Translations under genes and position numbers: made by a program | Shown: in pieces, positions 50,208 through 60,590 of the stretch | Position numbering within the stretch: position 1 is the stretch's first letter | Layout of the letters: each line of letters starts with the position of its first letter | The notes under the pieces: model-generated | What the model was told of the DNA's origin: nothing | Databases searched by the model: none | Seen by the model: the letters and a program-made list of their open reading frames with translations, nothing else | Assembly: GCA_964035575.1 (NCBI GenBank) | Contig: OZ037930.1 | Location: 682,001-746,000, forward strand | Direction: 5' to 3' | Origin: Rhynchopus sp. YZ270_cl-10 | Lineage: Eukaryota; Euglenozoa; Diplonemea; Diplonemida; Diplonemidae | DNA: 64,000 nt

Positions 50208-51431
50208 CTATCTGCCCCCAATAGCTCTCAATGCTGGAAAGTCGTATGTTTCTAAAGAAGTGCAACCGTCGAGAAACCTGATCCCTACTTGTGTCACACC
50301 ACTTAGTCCTGAAAGGTCGATTGAAGTCAACGCAGTGCAATCTGATAAGAAGTCACCCCCAAGGCTTGTGACACTGCTTAACCCTGAAAGGTCGATGGAG
50401 GTTAACGACGTGCAACCTCCTAAGAAGCAGTCCCCAAGGCTTGTGACACTGCTTAACCCTGAAAGGTCGATGGAGGTTAACGACGTGCAACCTCCTAAGA
50501 AGCAGTCCCCAAGGCTTGTGACACTCTCCAATCCTGCAAAGTTGATGGAGGTTAACGCCGTGCAACCATATAAGAAGTCATACCCAACGGTTGTGACACT
50601 GCTTAATCCTGCAAAGTTGACGGAGGTTAACGCCGTGCACTCTGATAAGAAGTTATACCCAAGGCTTGTGACACTGCTTAATCCTGCAAAGTTGATGGAG
50701 GTTAACGCCGTGCAACCTGATAAGAAGTCATACCCAACGGTTGTGACACTGCTTAATCCTGCAAAGTTGACGGAGGTTAACGCCGTGCACTCTGATAAGA
50801 AGTTATACCCAAGGCTTGTGACACTGCTTAATCCTGCAAAGTTGATGGAGGTTAACGCCGTGCAACCTGATAAGAAGTCATACCCAACGGTTGTGACACT
50901 GCTTAATCCTGCAAAGTTGACGGAGGTTAACGCCGTGCACTCTGATAAGAAGTTATACCCAAGGCTTGTGACACTGCTTAATCCTGCAAAGTTAATTGAT
51001 TCCAATAATGAACAGCTAGCTAAGAAGAAGTTATCAATCGGGGCACTCAGATCAAGGCTACGTAAATTATTGTCTGCCAGGAACCTGTACGGAATCACAG
51101 TCACAACTTCTGCCTGCAGAAACAACTGCGCCACCTTGGGGTCTGTCACCCACCCAAGCCTCTTTGGTGTGAGGTCTGTCTCACCCAATGCACAAAGAGC
51201 TGCAATGGCTTCTTGCTTATAGTTTCTCGTCAACACAACTGTGTCGCCAGCACTCAGCGCTGTCATGTTGATGTCCTCTCCTTCGCCGTTCCCTCCGAAA
51301 TCCATGTGAAAGCTGTCTTCAGCAAACCCCACTGCAATTGCCACCTTCCGCCGCAGGTCCTTCGCTGTGTCATCCACATCCACATCGACGACGTACGTAT
51401 TACCATCAAACCCCTTGATGTTGAGTTCCAT
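50208..51431 (-). CDS. Ubiquitin-like/BspA-type LRR protein, paralogue 6 (10 repeats)
   Basis: 407 residues. UBL-like domain, then a linker shortened by five residues (SAPIDNFF, where others have SAPLAITAIDNYF), then ten repeats. Three consecutive copies of a 50-residue pair (SVTSLGYNFLSECTAL with SVTTVGYDFLSGCTAL) are almost identical in DNA, as are two copies of SVTSLGDCFLGGCTSL, so the array grew recently by unequal exchange. One base is missing in the segment just upstream of MELN relative to its paralogues, which marks that segment as untranslated. The opposite strand is also open across the whole gene, an effect of the 75-base periodicity. Confidence 0.86.
   Translation of the reverse strand: MELNIKGFDGNTYVVDVDVDDTAKDLRRKVAIAVGFAEDSFHMDFGGNGEGEDINMTALSAGDTVVLTRNYKQEAIAALCALGETDLTPKRLGWVTDPKVAQLFLQAEVVTVIPYRFLADNNLRSLDLSAPIDNFFLASCSLLESINFAGLSSVTSLGYNFLSECTALTSVNFAGLSSVTTVGYDFLSGCTALTSINFAGLSSVTSLGYNFLSECTALTSVNFAGLSSVTTVGYDFLSGCTALTSINFAGLSSVTSLGYNFLSECTALTSVNFAGLSSVTTVGYDFLYGCTALTSINFAGLESVTSLGDCFLGGCTSLTSIDLSGLSSVTSLGDCFLGGCTSLTSIDLSGLSSVTSLGGDFLSDCTALTSIDLSGLSGVTQVGIRFLDGCTSLETYDFPALRAIGGR
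50532..50985. repeat. Three 150-bp higher-order repeats in an LRR gene
   Basis: The 150-base unit contains two 75-base repeats, recognisable by TCATACCCAACGGTTGTGAC and TTATACCCAAGGCTTGTGAC (plus strand) alternating three times. Differences between units are few. Confidence 0.9.
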
Positions 51432-51506
51432 TTGTGTTTGTGTGTTTTCTGTTGTGGGAGTGGTGCAAGACACAGCCATTGATTGGCCTTCCCCCTATGA
51501 GTATGG

Positions 51507-51672
51507 GACAAGATCCTTCACCCAAATTGCCTGATTCCCAACCACAGTTCTCTGCACTCAACCACATCTAGAGCGGGGTGTGCGGGTTGTGTCCCCACGA
51601 GAAAAGGGAAATTACACCTGCTCAGTCACAGTGTGCAACCCGCAATGCAGCACAGTAACAAAACTAAGCAAA
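51507..51672 (-). promoter_or_regulatory. Conserved upstream block, paralogue 6
   Basis: Same motifs as 29545-29705, 76-241 bases upstream of the MELN start. Confidence 0.5.
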
Positions 51673-52197
51673 GAGGCAGTACCAGTGGTGCGGCTACCAA
51701 TAAACATCACCGGCACAAAGAGTTGTTGAAAAGGACTGCTCAATGGTGGTGGTTGAAGCAAGCAAAATAAATACGGGCTTTTTTTTTTCCACCCTGCTTT
51801 TTTTCTAAATGACCACCTTCACAAACAGGCGAACTCTGTTCTGAAACGGAAGTGGAGTGGGGTGGGGTGGGCTTTCTAGGGCACAACAAATATCCTTACA
51901 AAGAAGAGTGTTGCTCCTTACTCATACGGAAGGTGTCACGCACCGGTAGTCTATCTACTGGAGGGCAGCGAAGCGTCGTTTCAGTTTTTTATTAAAAGGA
52001 ACACCATCTGATGACGCAACGAAATCACCAGAATCAGCAACATGTTTTTCGGTGTCGCACCACCCCCCCTATGCCAGCCCATGTTGGGTGAAGTGGCGCC
52101 GTCTCTTGGTTATGATTTCTCCATTAAAGCGATGCTTATTGGGTAAATAAAGAAATGACAAATAAAGAACAACATTAAATGAAACACCCCACGCATT
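51673..52197. repeat. Duplicated intergenic unit upstream of paralogue 6
   Basis: Repeats 47486-48000 and 49121-49455 nearly throughout, and ends at the target site CACGCATT where the hAT-like element is inserted. No gene. Confidence 0.75.
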
Positions 52198-52952
52198 CAG
52201 GCATATTGCTAAGTGCCGTTTCGCCGTTTTGCCTTTTTGGCCAAGATCACAAAAAAAATTTTTTTTGAAAACGCCGTTTCGCCGTTTTGCCTTTTAAAAA
52301 AACGCCGTTTTCAAAATTAGCGAAGCGCCGTTCCCCCCGAGAAAACGGCGTTTTCAACGCGACAAAACGCCGTTTCCTGCCGTCATTTTTTGAGGAAAAG
52401 GATCTGGCAAAATCAGCGTACCGTGCGCCTGCGGCGCAAGCTTACATCACACCCTTCCCATGCTGTAAAATAGTGCAATATTAAGGGCAATTTTAGAAAT
52501 GTTGCGTACCGTGGCTTCGCCAGGAACCTTTGGTTACCTGACTAACCTTTGGTTAGTCCATAGCCACCATTTCTTTTATAAATTTACTAAGGTTACTGAT
52601 AAGAAGGCGGACACCCACTACGTATTGCGGATCACCAGTGGCTGAAAGCTACCAAGGCACAGAGGAGGGAAGCTTTCCCGCAGAGAAGGGTTGGGGTGGT
52701 GTATGTTGGCCGTGCATCACAAAATACCGAGAATATTTTTTCCGCACAGAAAAAAATGACTGCCTCACACAAAACCACCTTTTTGGTGGAGGCTAGGGGG
52801 GCTATATAATACCCTCTGTGGTTGGCAGGGAGGCGCGCGCGAAGCGCGCGACGACCGCTTTCAACGGGGGGAAAAATTTTTTTGGCCTGGAAAAAAAAAA
52901 AGTGTCGCCGTTTTGCTTTTTTCCACTTTCGGAAAAGTTAGCAATATGCCTG
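52198..52952. mobile_element. Non-autonomous hAT-like MITE (755 bp)
   Basis: Terminal inverted repeats CAGGCATATTGCTAA and TTAGCAATATGCCTG, flanked by an exact 8-base duplication CACGCATT (52190-52197 and 52953-52960). The empty site CACGCATTGACC is present in the paralogous flanks at about 44586 and 48002. The CAG start and 8-base duplication are diagnostic for hAT. No transposase. The interior contains several CGCCGTTT units and GCGCGC stretches. Confidence 0.92.
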
Positions 52953-52960
52953 CACGCATT

Positions 52961-54142
52961 GACCTTTCTTAGCAGTGCAGCGTTTTTGCCAGAGTGGGTG
53001 GGATGAGGTTTCACAGCAAATAATCTATGCAAATAAAAAGAGGAAAAAAAAAATTACCTGAAACCTGATCAGAGTTAGAGGCCCGTTCAAACCTGCTGCC
53101 AAACTTGGTAGTAGGACGTCAGGTCGTATTCGCGGTACCTACCTTGTCTTTGCGTTGTGTTGGCAAAAAGAAGAAAAAGAAAGAAAAAAGAAAAAGAATG
53201 TCAGCAATCAATGAAGGCCTCACCTCCGATTGCCCTCCACCCCACGTCCGATGCCAGACATCAGCAGTGCGGACCACTGTGCTTCCACTATTTAGTTCGT
53301 TTCTGTTCGCCCACCCTTTCTCTTTGGATCTAATAATTCCCCACATTCCTTTAGGGGATTGACTCTATGCACACGAGGTATCTGCCTCACTGCGGGTTTC
53401 TAAAGTGTTCAGGGGTGTTTAATATGCCGGTTTACCGGTTTTGAAAACCGGGATACTCGGTTTGGGGATTTTGAAAAAAAAATAAAAACGAGAGAAAATT
53501 TTGCGATGAATCTAAGGTGATTAAGCCTCTCGTTGCTTAGTCAGCCTTCAAAAGAAAATTAAATTGACTTGAAATACAAAGACCTTTCGTGACAGTGTAC
53601 CTAAAAAAAAAGAAGGGGACTAACTTTGTTTGTTCAATGGAATGTAAAAAATGAAACAGAAAAAGCCTGAAAAAAAAAAAACTTTGAATCAAAGGAAAAA
53701 CAGGGTCCATTTATCACCCTCTCTCCCCATGGGTCTTTTTAGGGGGGAAAGCAAATTTGACTTGAAAGATCGGGTCTTTTGTTTGTGCGCTCAAAGACGG
53801 AAAACAAAAAAGGTGGAATAAAAAAATGTGTTAAACTGAAGTATGGTTGTTGTGGCTAATTGAATACTCAAAGAAAACAAGCACGCTTCTGTCTTTTTCA
53901 ATCCGTTTTTGTTTGCTCCCCGCAGCGCTCTCTGCCTCCAATCTTTTTTAGAATTGACAACAAGTTGTTTTATCAAACAATGTTGGAGCAACGGGAAGAT
54001 GAACCTGCACCTGTTTAGTCAAGGAGTTTGGTTTTATACACAACATAGAGAAGAATTGGTCATCCCAACCCCAGGTATGACTCAAGGTGAATATCGGTCA
54101 GGCCAAAAAAAAAATGCAAAAAAAAAATCAACTCAATAGTCT
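52961..54142. other. Intergenic, small repeats
   Basis: 52961-53040 continues the LRR-cluster flank. Beyond lie GCCGGTTTACCGGTTTTG with AAAACCGG (53432-53460, a small palindrome), an AAGCC/GCTTAG hairpin (53512-53552) and a TACA/TGTA element (53571-53602). No gene is supported. Confidence 0.5.
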
Positions 54143-56133
54143 TCACCCACTCCAATCCTGTGGGACGTGCCGTGCGATGTCGTCCAGCACAACAGATTTG
54201 TTCCGTGGCTTCTCTCTGCGAGGGGAAGGTGATGGGGGTGTGTTGCTTTGGGTTCTACTGTCTAGACCACCACCACCACCACCTCCTCCTCCACCACGCA
54301 CTCTCTCCACAGACTGTGGCGAACGGGTGATGTCAGAGATGGCGAAGGAGTGTTGCTGTGCTCCACCGCCTCCAGGTTCTACCCGCAGACACGGCTGTGT
54401 GGTGGCAAGCGAAAAGGCGTTAGCGACAAGGTCTGGGTCGGAAGCGTCTGGGCTAAGAGGCGCTGCTGCAGGGCGGTCTTGACTCGCACGGCGCAGGCTT
54501 TGTCTCGTGGAGGAGAGGATGGCGAGGCGTTCCGCTTCGCTGCGTTTGTGGCGGAGCTCGACGTCGGTTTGCTTGAGGCGGCGGACGGCGTCGCGTTTTT
54601 CTTCTTCCGCACGCTCGCATGCAGTGGTGAGGGTGGCGACAGCGGCAGAGTCAAGCACAGCCCTGCTCCGAAGCTGGTCTGCCACCTCTGCGGTTTCCTT
54701 CTCCGCACGCTGCAGTGCGGCGCGCAGCGTTGCCACCTCATCCTGCAGCTGTGTGCGGAGGTGTGTTGCCTCGACAGCACCATGCTCTGCTGCGGCAAGC
54801 GACGCTGAGAGCTGTGTGTTCTGCACTGCAAGCGTCTCCGCACGCAGCGTGACCTCGCACAGAGCGGCGCGGGCCTCGTCAAGCGTCTTCGGGGAGAGGC
54901 GGAGACGTTGCTCCTCTAGCTCTGTGTTGACTTCTTGGAGTCTGTGGGGGTGGGGTTGGATGGGGTACGTCTTGCTTTGTGGAGGAGGGTGGGTGGCAGA
55001 GATAAAAAAAGTGAAGTTGGGTAGTGCAAACGCCGGGACGCAAGTGGTTATCGAACCCCGGAGTGTTGCATTTGGGAGTTGCTGGGAAAACTGTAGGCAA
55101 GGGCACACAGTCACTTAAAATAGGATCGGGGTAGGGTAAAGTTGTTTCGTTGATTGCACAAAATCCTGTTTTTTGGCGACCGTACCCGTTAATAATGGGT
55201 TAGATGTAGACAGGAACCCCTCCTTCCACTGCTATTGAATAACATTACGAGAGAATTTTGACTTGAAAAAAAAAATACAAAAAAAAAAAGCTCCGTGATC
55301 CGAAAAACATACTTTTCACGACTCTGCATTAACCTTTTTTCTGCTACTTCATTGTGCAATATCATTTTCTTTCGCTCTGTTTCTGAGGCTTCTAATCTCG
55401 CTTGCAGGAGACGGGCACCTTCTGTCGCGTCTGAATGTGCTTGCTCTAGCGTTTCTACACGGGTGTGGAGGAGGGCATTTTCCGCTGAGGACTGCTCTAG
55501 TGTTGTGACGAGATCATCCTTGCTGTCTCCGAGCATGCGCACCTCGTCTGCAAGGAGCTGGAGCTTCTCCTGCTGTGTTGCGAGGAGTGCGCGCATCTCC
55601 GCTCCATCCTCCTCGCAGTATGCAAGCTTCTCTGCCAGCTCGCCCCCCTCCTTCTCTGCGGTGGTGTACTTCTCCTGCAGTGTCGCCACTGCCTCGTCAC
55701 GGCTCGCTAGCATCTTTGCCACCTTCACTTTGTCCTCCCAATCCTCGCGCCGTACATTGTATTCCTCAAGGTTCATTTCCAATGCGTCCTCCAGAAGGGC
55801 AGCTTCGTGCTGTGTGTCGTTGAGGGTCGCAGTGAGTTCCTCAATCTGCTCGAGAGAGGCTCGGTGCTTGAGTCTGAGTGCTTGGTGCTTGTCGTCGAGT
55901 TTTGCAAAGGCGGTCACTGCTTTGTCACTGTAGGCAGTCGCAAGCATGCCACGTAAGCGGCGGTTCTCCACTGCCTCCACATTCGACTTCGCCTCCGCAT
56001 CGCGGCACCGTTGTGTCAAGTCCTTCACCGTACCTCGAAGAAGCGCTGTCTGGTGCTCTCTTTCTCGTATCGCAACTGTACTATTCGCGCCATATCCACC
56101 ACGCCTCATATGATACCCATGGGCTTCGGTCAT
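54143..56133 (-). CDS. Coiled-coil protein (two exons)
   Basis: Exons 56133-55313 and 54941-54143 join across a 371-base intron (donor GTATGT after GAAAA, acceptor CCACAG) so that the frame reads MQSREK-LQEVNTELEEQRL, giving 539 residues. About residues 20-410 are coiled coil with heptads and many Ala, Glu, Leu and Arg; the last 130 residues are low complexity with a poly-Gly run and Ser/Thr-Pro sites, ending LDDIARHVPQDWSG. No family recognised; centrosomal, flagellar and Golgi coiled-coil proteins all look like this. The intron hosts a LINE tail (55011-55115) and a GGCGACCGTA element (55120-55205). A long TCTCCC tract precedes the ATG. Confidence 0.78.
55011..55115 (-). repeat. LINE 3'-tail copy inside an intron
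   Basis: On the minus strand CTTGCCTACAGTTTTCCC, CAACACTCCGGGGTTCGAT, AACC, then GCGTTTGCAC and CAACTTCACTTTTTTT. It matches the last coding codons and tail of the LINE, with part of the right hairpin arm changed. Sense to the host gene. Confidence 0.75.
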
Positions 56134-58668
56134 GAGGAGAGAGAGGGAGAGGGAGAGAAGGAGAGAAGGGGGTTTTAGTAAAAAAGAAAATAAATTTCTT
56201 TTTTTTTAAACAAAGGTGCAGTGTTCTGTATCCAGAGGGGGGGAGGCAGAAGAAAATGGGGTGTTTCTGTGTAATGGGAAGGGAGGGTGACTGTCGGAGA
56301 AGGGGGTATTGGATGGGGGGGGGGGGGGGGTAATTGGGATCAAATAAGTTTGGCGGAGTCGGGGATGGGTGGAACAATGAGAAAAAAACAAAAATGCTTC
56401 TTTTTTTTTTGTGTTAAAAAAAATGTTGTATAAAAAGTGGGGTAGGGTATAGGGGGAACAAACAGGGTTCGCTTGTGTGTGTGTGTGTGTTATAGTTTTA
56501 AAAAAAAAAAAAAAAATTTCTTCGTATCAGAGATATATCAGGGGGGGAAAGGTGTTCTTTTATTAGCACTGTAGCCTCCAAAGGAAGGAGAAGAAATCTT
56601 GAAAGATGGGTTGTGCGTTTTTTGAAAACTTGGTTGTATTAGTGTAGCCACCCTAGAGTGTGCTCCACTATACTAAACATTTTTATGTCACCGCAGACGA
56701 GCGCGATGATCTCTCTTGTGTGCGTTTTTTGTTTTTGTTTTTTTTGGATAAATTGTTTGGAGTAGTGTAGTTGCCTCGGGTTTTGTGTTTGCCACAGTTT
56801 TGTGCAAATCTCCACTGTATTTTTTTTTTAAAAATCGCTGCTCGCACCCACCGATCACTAAAGCAACAAAAGATGGCTTCGTGGCGACCTCCTCTCTATA
56901 GGAGGGATTTTAGCCCGGAGTCGCCCACCTTTTTTTGTCATTCTCCACAAAAGGGTGTGCTGAGGTGTGTTTATCTTTTGTATCATGCGCGTTGAAAGCA
57001 ATGCTGGAATGGTGTAGAGGGGTTTTTGCCGCCATGTTTGCGCAAAGTTGTTTTTATGCCTTTTGTTTTGAAAAGAAAAAAGGTTGAATGAATACGCCTC
57101 ACTGTGCATACACCAAAATCATCTGATCAGCATTGAAATATTGGTTTTTGTTATAGCAGCCCAGGCCCTGGGGATATGCGCGTACTATCGTCTTTAGAAC
57201 AGTTATTTTTGTTTTTTGTTTTTTTTATAAAGTTTTGAAAATTTTATCGGAGCAATGCAGTTACCTTTTACATTAGTACATTATTTCCACTTTTCCCTTT
57301 TTTCTTTTTGTGAAAACTTGGTTGTATTAGTGTAGCCACCCTAGATTTTTGTTTTTTTTTTTTTTTTTGTGTCAAAGCTGTTACTTTTTTTTGTCCCTCC
57401 TCGTTTCTGCCACGAATTGCCTATCCGTGAAATGCGAGAGAGAAATAACGATACAGAGGCTTTTGTTAGGCTCCTTCAGGCGCAGTTACAAACAAAGGGG
57501 CAGGGTGAGAAAAAAAGCGAAATATTTGTGTGTGTGTGTGTGGGGATACGTGAAGAGAGAACAGACAGAACAGAACAAAGTGCTTTTTTTTTTCGACACC
57601 CAAAAAAAGAAAAAAAAAAAGTGAAGCGACAGACAATACTGTATATTTGTAGGCTCGCATCAACAAAAAAACAAAAAAAAGTGCCTCCACCCCCCTTTTC
57701 CCATAGTGGTTGTATTGAAACCCCATCATCCCCCCCACCCCTACTCACATTTGCGCACCCTCTAACTCGAGAAGAATTTATTCCAAATCTGAGCTACCCA
57801 CCCCCTCCTCTGTTTTGTCTTGTTTTTGGACATGAAAAAAAAAGAAGAAAAACACAAGAAAGCAAAACGAATGCAGCTGTGCACTCTGCCTGCATTTTAC
57901 CCCCCCGGGAAAGATAAAGTAATTGAGTGCGAGAGGGGTGGTTTGCTCCTTACGGTGCCGAGATAAAAGAACATTATTTCACCATCACACAGGTTCTGTA
58001 CAAAGTATTTTCAACATATGCAATCAATACATTGATAGCATATGGTCTGTACAAAAGAAAAAGGGGAGGGGGTTTCCTACCCCCCCCCCCCCCCCCGCCG
58101 CCGCCCCACACAAAAGGTTAGATTGTACGCTGTGTAGTATCGCCACTCACCCTGTCCGTCTTGTCTGCAAACCTGAAAATCCATCGTTTGTGGACGGGGT
58201 TCTGTACAAAAAAAACAAAGTCGCCCGGAGGCTAATGAATTTCAAAGGTATAGATGGAGGCTATCCTCAACCCAATGAACTTTTTTTTTAAAAGATAAAG
58301 GAGCCTCACAATCTGACGAAAGAGTTGAAAGTGCGAAATTTCTAGCATATTTGACACACACAAAAAAATGGGGTTTATTGAGATGATACTAAGGGCTGTG
58401 CCTTTCGCTCGGCCCCAGATTTCTCTCAAAAAAATCCCGCTCAAAAAATAGGATCGGGTAGGGCAAAGTTGTTTTTTTCGTTGATTGCACAAAATCATTC
58501 TGTTTTGAGGGATGATTTAGGCAACCGTACACCCGGTGAATACTATTTCTCCTTATTTCTCCTTGCAAGCTTCGTAATAAAAGCAGTAGCTCGACCCCCC
58601 CTGGATGACCCTAAGCTTGCTTGGTAGGCATCCTCCCTTATCTTCCCCTTTTAAAAAAAAGACCCGTT

Positions 58669-58748
58669 GGTGTGGCTGACGACCCCAAAATAGCAGAAAG
58701 TAGCACAAAAAATAGCACAACAGTAGCACCCCCCCTTTCAGCCACACC
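58669..58748. mobile_element. GGTGTGGCTGA element with target duplication, copy 3
   Basis: 80 bases from GGTGTGGCTGA to TCAGCCACACC, flanked by ACCCGTT on both sides (58662-58668, 58749-58755). Interior TAGCAGAAAGTAGCAC echoes 46083-46204. This is the clearest evidence that the family moves as a unit; a 7-8 base duplication would fit hAT-related MITEs. Confidence 0.75.
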
Positions 58749-59359
58749 ACCCGTTGCACAATGCGAGAGGAAACCCCCCCCAAGGACATCTCCATATCAG
58801 TATGGCCTAATAGTGTCCCTCACTGCAGTTTTGCCCCCCAAAGGATAGTGTCTAAACGAAACCCCATTTAAAAAAAAAATTTAAATACTTTCACGGAAAC
58901 GCCTCTGTATGTAACGACCACTTTGGATCCCATCATCACAGGACACCAATAGGGGGAAAAGAACGGATAAGTCGTTTTTTCCATTTCATTTTGTAAGTAA
59001 TTGTTTCATATACTAACTATTCTACTGAATAGATGGTATAATAGGGTGCACTAAATGTACCCAAACTTTTTTTTTTTACTTTACATTTCATTTTGTAATT
59101 GACAAATAACCACGTCAGGGAAACAAAGAAAAAGACTGGGGTCTTTTTTTTTACCCCGTTCCCTTTTTTCCCAGAATCGTAAAACGGATGGTGGGGGCGG
59201 GTGGGTGGGGGGAATTGAAAACATAGTGAATGGGATCCAAGCCTGGTGTGCTTAAGTGTGTCCTTCCCATCTGTTGCTATGGTGATCAAAAAATCGCAAA
59301 AAAAAAAAAGTTGAAAGTGCAAACACCTAAAAAAAAACAACAACATTTGGGAGCATTTT

Positions 59360-59442
59360 CCACCTAATTTTGCAAATTTTGGAGGGTTTGGTGGTATTTA
59401 AACACCACCAAACTTCACCAAATTCCAGGCAAAATTGGGTGG
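59360..59442. mobile_element. Inverted-repeat MITE-like element, copy 2
   Basis: CCACCTAATTTTGC and its near complement GCAAAATTGGGTGG bound 83 bases; the core GGTGGTATTTAAACACCACC is a perfect palindrome. Related to 33950-34060. Confidence 0.65.
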
Positions 59443-59535
59443 ATTAATGTGTACGTCGATACTACGAGTTTAAGCCCCGTCAAAAAAGAGAGCAATAAGC
59501 ATCAGATTCAGATTCGCAAAAAAGAGGAAAAAAAA

Positions 59536-59578
59536 GTGAAGTTGATAGTGCAAACGCCTCTGGGATATGCAGGCACTG
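59536..59578 (-). repeat. Short LINE 3'-tail copy
   Basis: GTGAAGTTGATAGTGC, AAACGCCTCTGGGA, GCAGGCACTG on the plus strand, exactly the LINE's terminal hairpin region, between A runs on both sides. Confidence 0.7.
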
Positions 59579-59599
59579 AAAAAAAAAGGGGTTTTATAA

Positions 59600-59632
59600 G
59601 ATGAACCTAAGCCTCTCGTTGCCTTAGTCACC
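59600..59632 (+). repeat. Small hairpin element, CTAAGC stem
   Basis: TTATAAGATGAACCTAAGC, CTCTCGTTGC, CTTAGTCACC. Closest to the family consensus. Confidence 0.6.
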
Positions 59633-60239
59633 TAGATTTAAAAAAAAAGGCCTCAGTCAGGCTACGCCCTCACCTACGCTAGTAGGGTGGCAAAAAATGT
59701 TGACTTGAAATACAAAGCCATCTCGTGACAGTGTACCAGGAAAAAAAAAGGCGCCAAACAGACGAATGAAGAACGAGAGTGTGATGAATCGAAGGTGATT
59801 CTAGTTACCGTCGTAGTCCCACCGAACTGTAAAACGGTCCCGTCTCAGGATCGAAAGGGAAGTGGGAGGGGGGGGCGTTCGAACAGTTCCTCAGATAGTT
59901 TTCCTTTAGCCTTTCATACTTGGTCCACCTAAAGCGAACAGTAAAACAGAAACAGAAATGAATATGCCTCACGTGCATACACACCTCGGCAAGTAAGATA
60001 ACCTACTGTCTCCATCTCTTCTCTCTAGTTGTCGGTAAAATTAGAGTTTTTTTTTGGATATTTTTTTAGAGTACAATGAAAGCATCAGATCATTAGAGTA
60101 TTCTTAAAGGTTTTTGGTGTCCAAGTGTATGACCAAGTGGTCTATTTCCCAATCCCTTCCTCCCTCTGTTACCCCTTTGCGTAGCGTAGCTGCTTTGTTT
60201 TCTTCACATAGAATATGGTACAAAATTATTGTTAAATGG

Positions 60240-60268
60240 TGGGAGGGAGGGAGGGAGGGAGGGAGGGA
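60240..60268 (+). repeat. GGGA microsatellite
   Basis: About seven tandem GGGA units. Confidence 0.9.
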
Positions 60269-60590
60269 GAGAAAAAACACATGGTTTTTTTAAAAAATGA
60301 ATTTGTTGGAATAGTGTAGCCCGCCCCCATTCAGAACAACCACCATTCAGAAGGAGAAAAAAAAAAACACTCTCAAGAAAAGCCTCTTGATTTTTTTATT
60401 TGGTTTGGTTATAGACAGGACAGCCTGCCAAAAGAAAAAGAACAAAAAAAAGAAAAAGACTTCTATTTAAAACGAAAAAGGCCCCACCCCAATATCCCAC
60501 ACCTCCCTGTCCCTGTGGTCTCTCTCTCGCTCTTTTTTTGCTGACACAGAAGGGAGACGTTTAACCACACCCTTTTTGTTCTCTTGTCGC

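Larger units (their letters stand above)
56134..60590. other. Intergenic, repeat-rich
   Basis: 4.5 kb without a supported gene. Contents: GT dinucleotide run (about 56475-56490), GTGTAG boxes (56622-56675, 56747-56817, 57310-57347, 60300-60330), poly-C (58079-58096), GGCGACCGTA element (58440-58575), GGTGTGGCTGA element (58669-58748), inverted-repeat element (59360-59442), LINE tails (59309-59329, 59536-59578), hairpin elements (59600-59632, 59705-59738, 59957-59985) and a GGGA run (60240-60268). Confidence 0.55.

Noticed and set aside
50208-51222. CRISPR-like array in the regularly spaced repeats
   Set aside because: The 75-base repeats are contiguous coding LRR units without unique spacers, in a eukaryotic genome.
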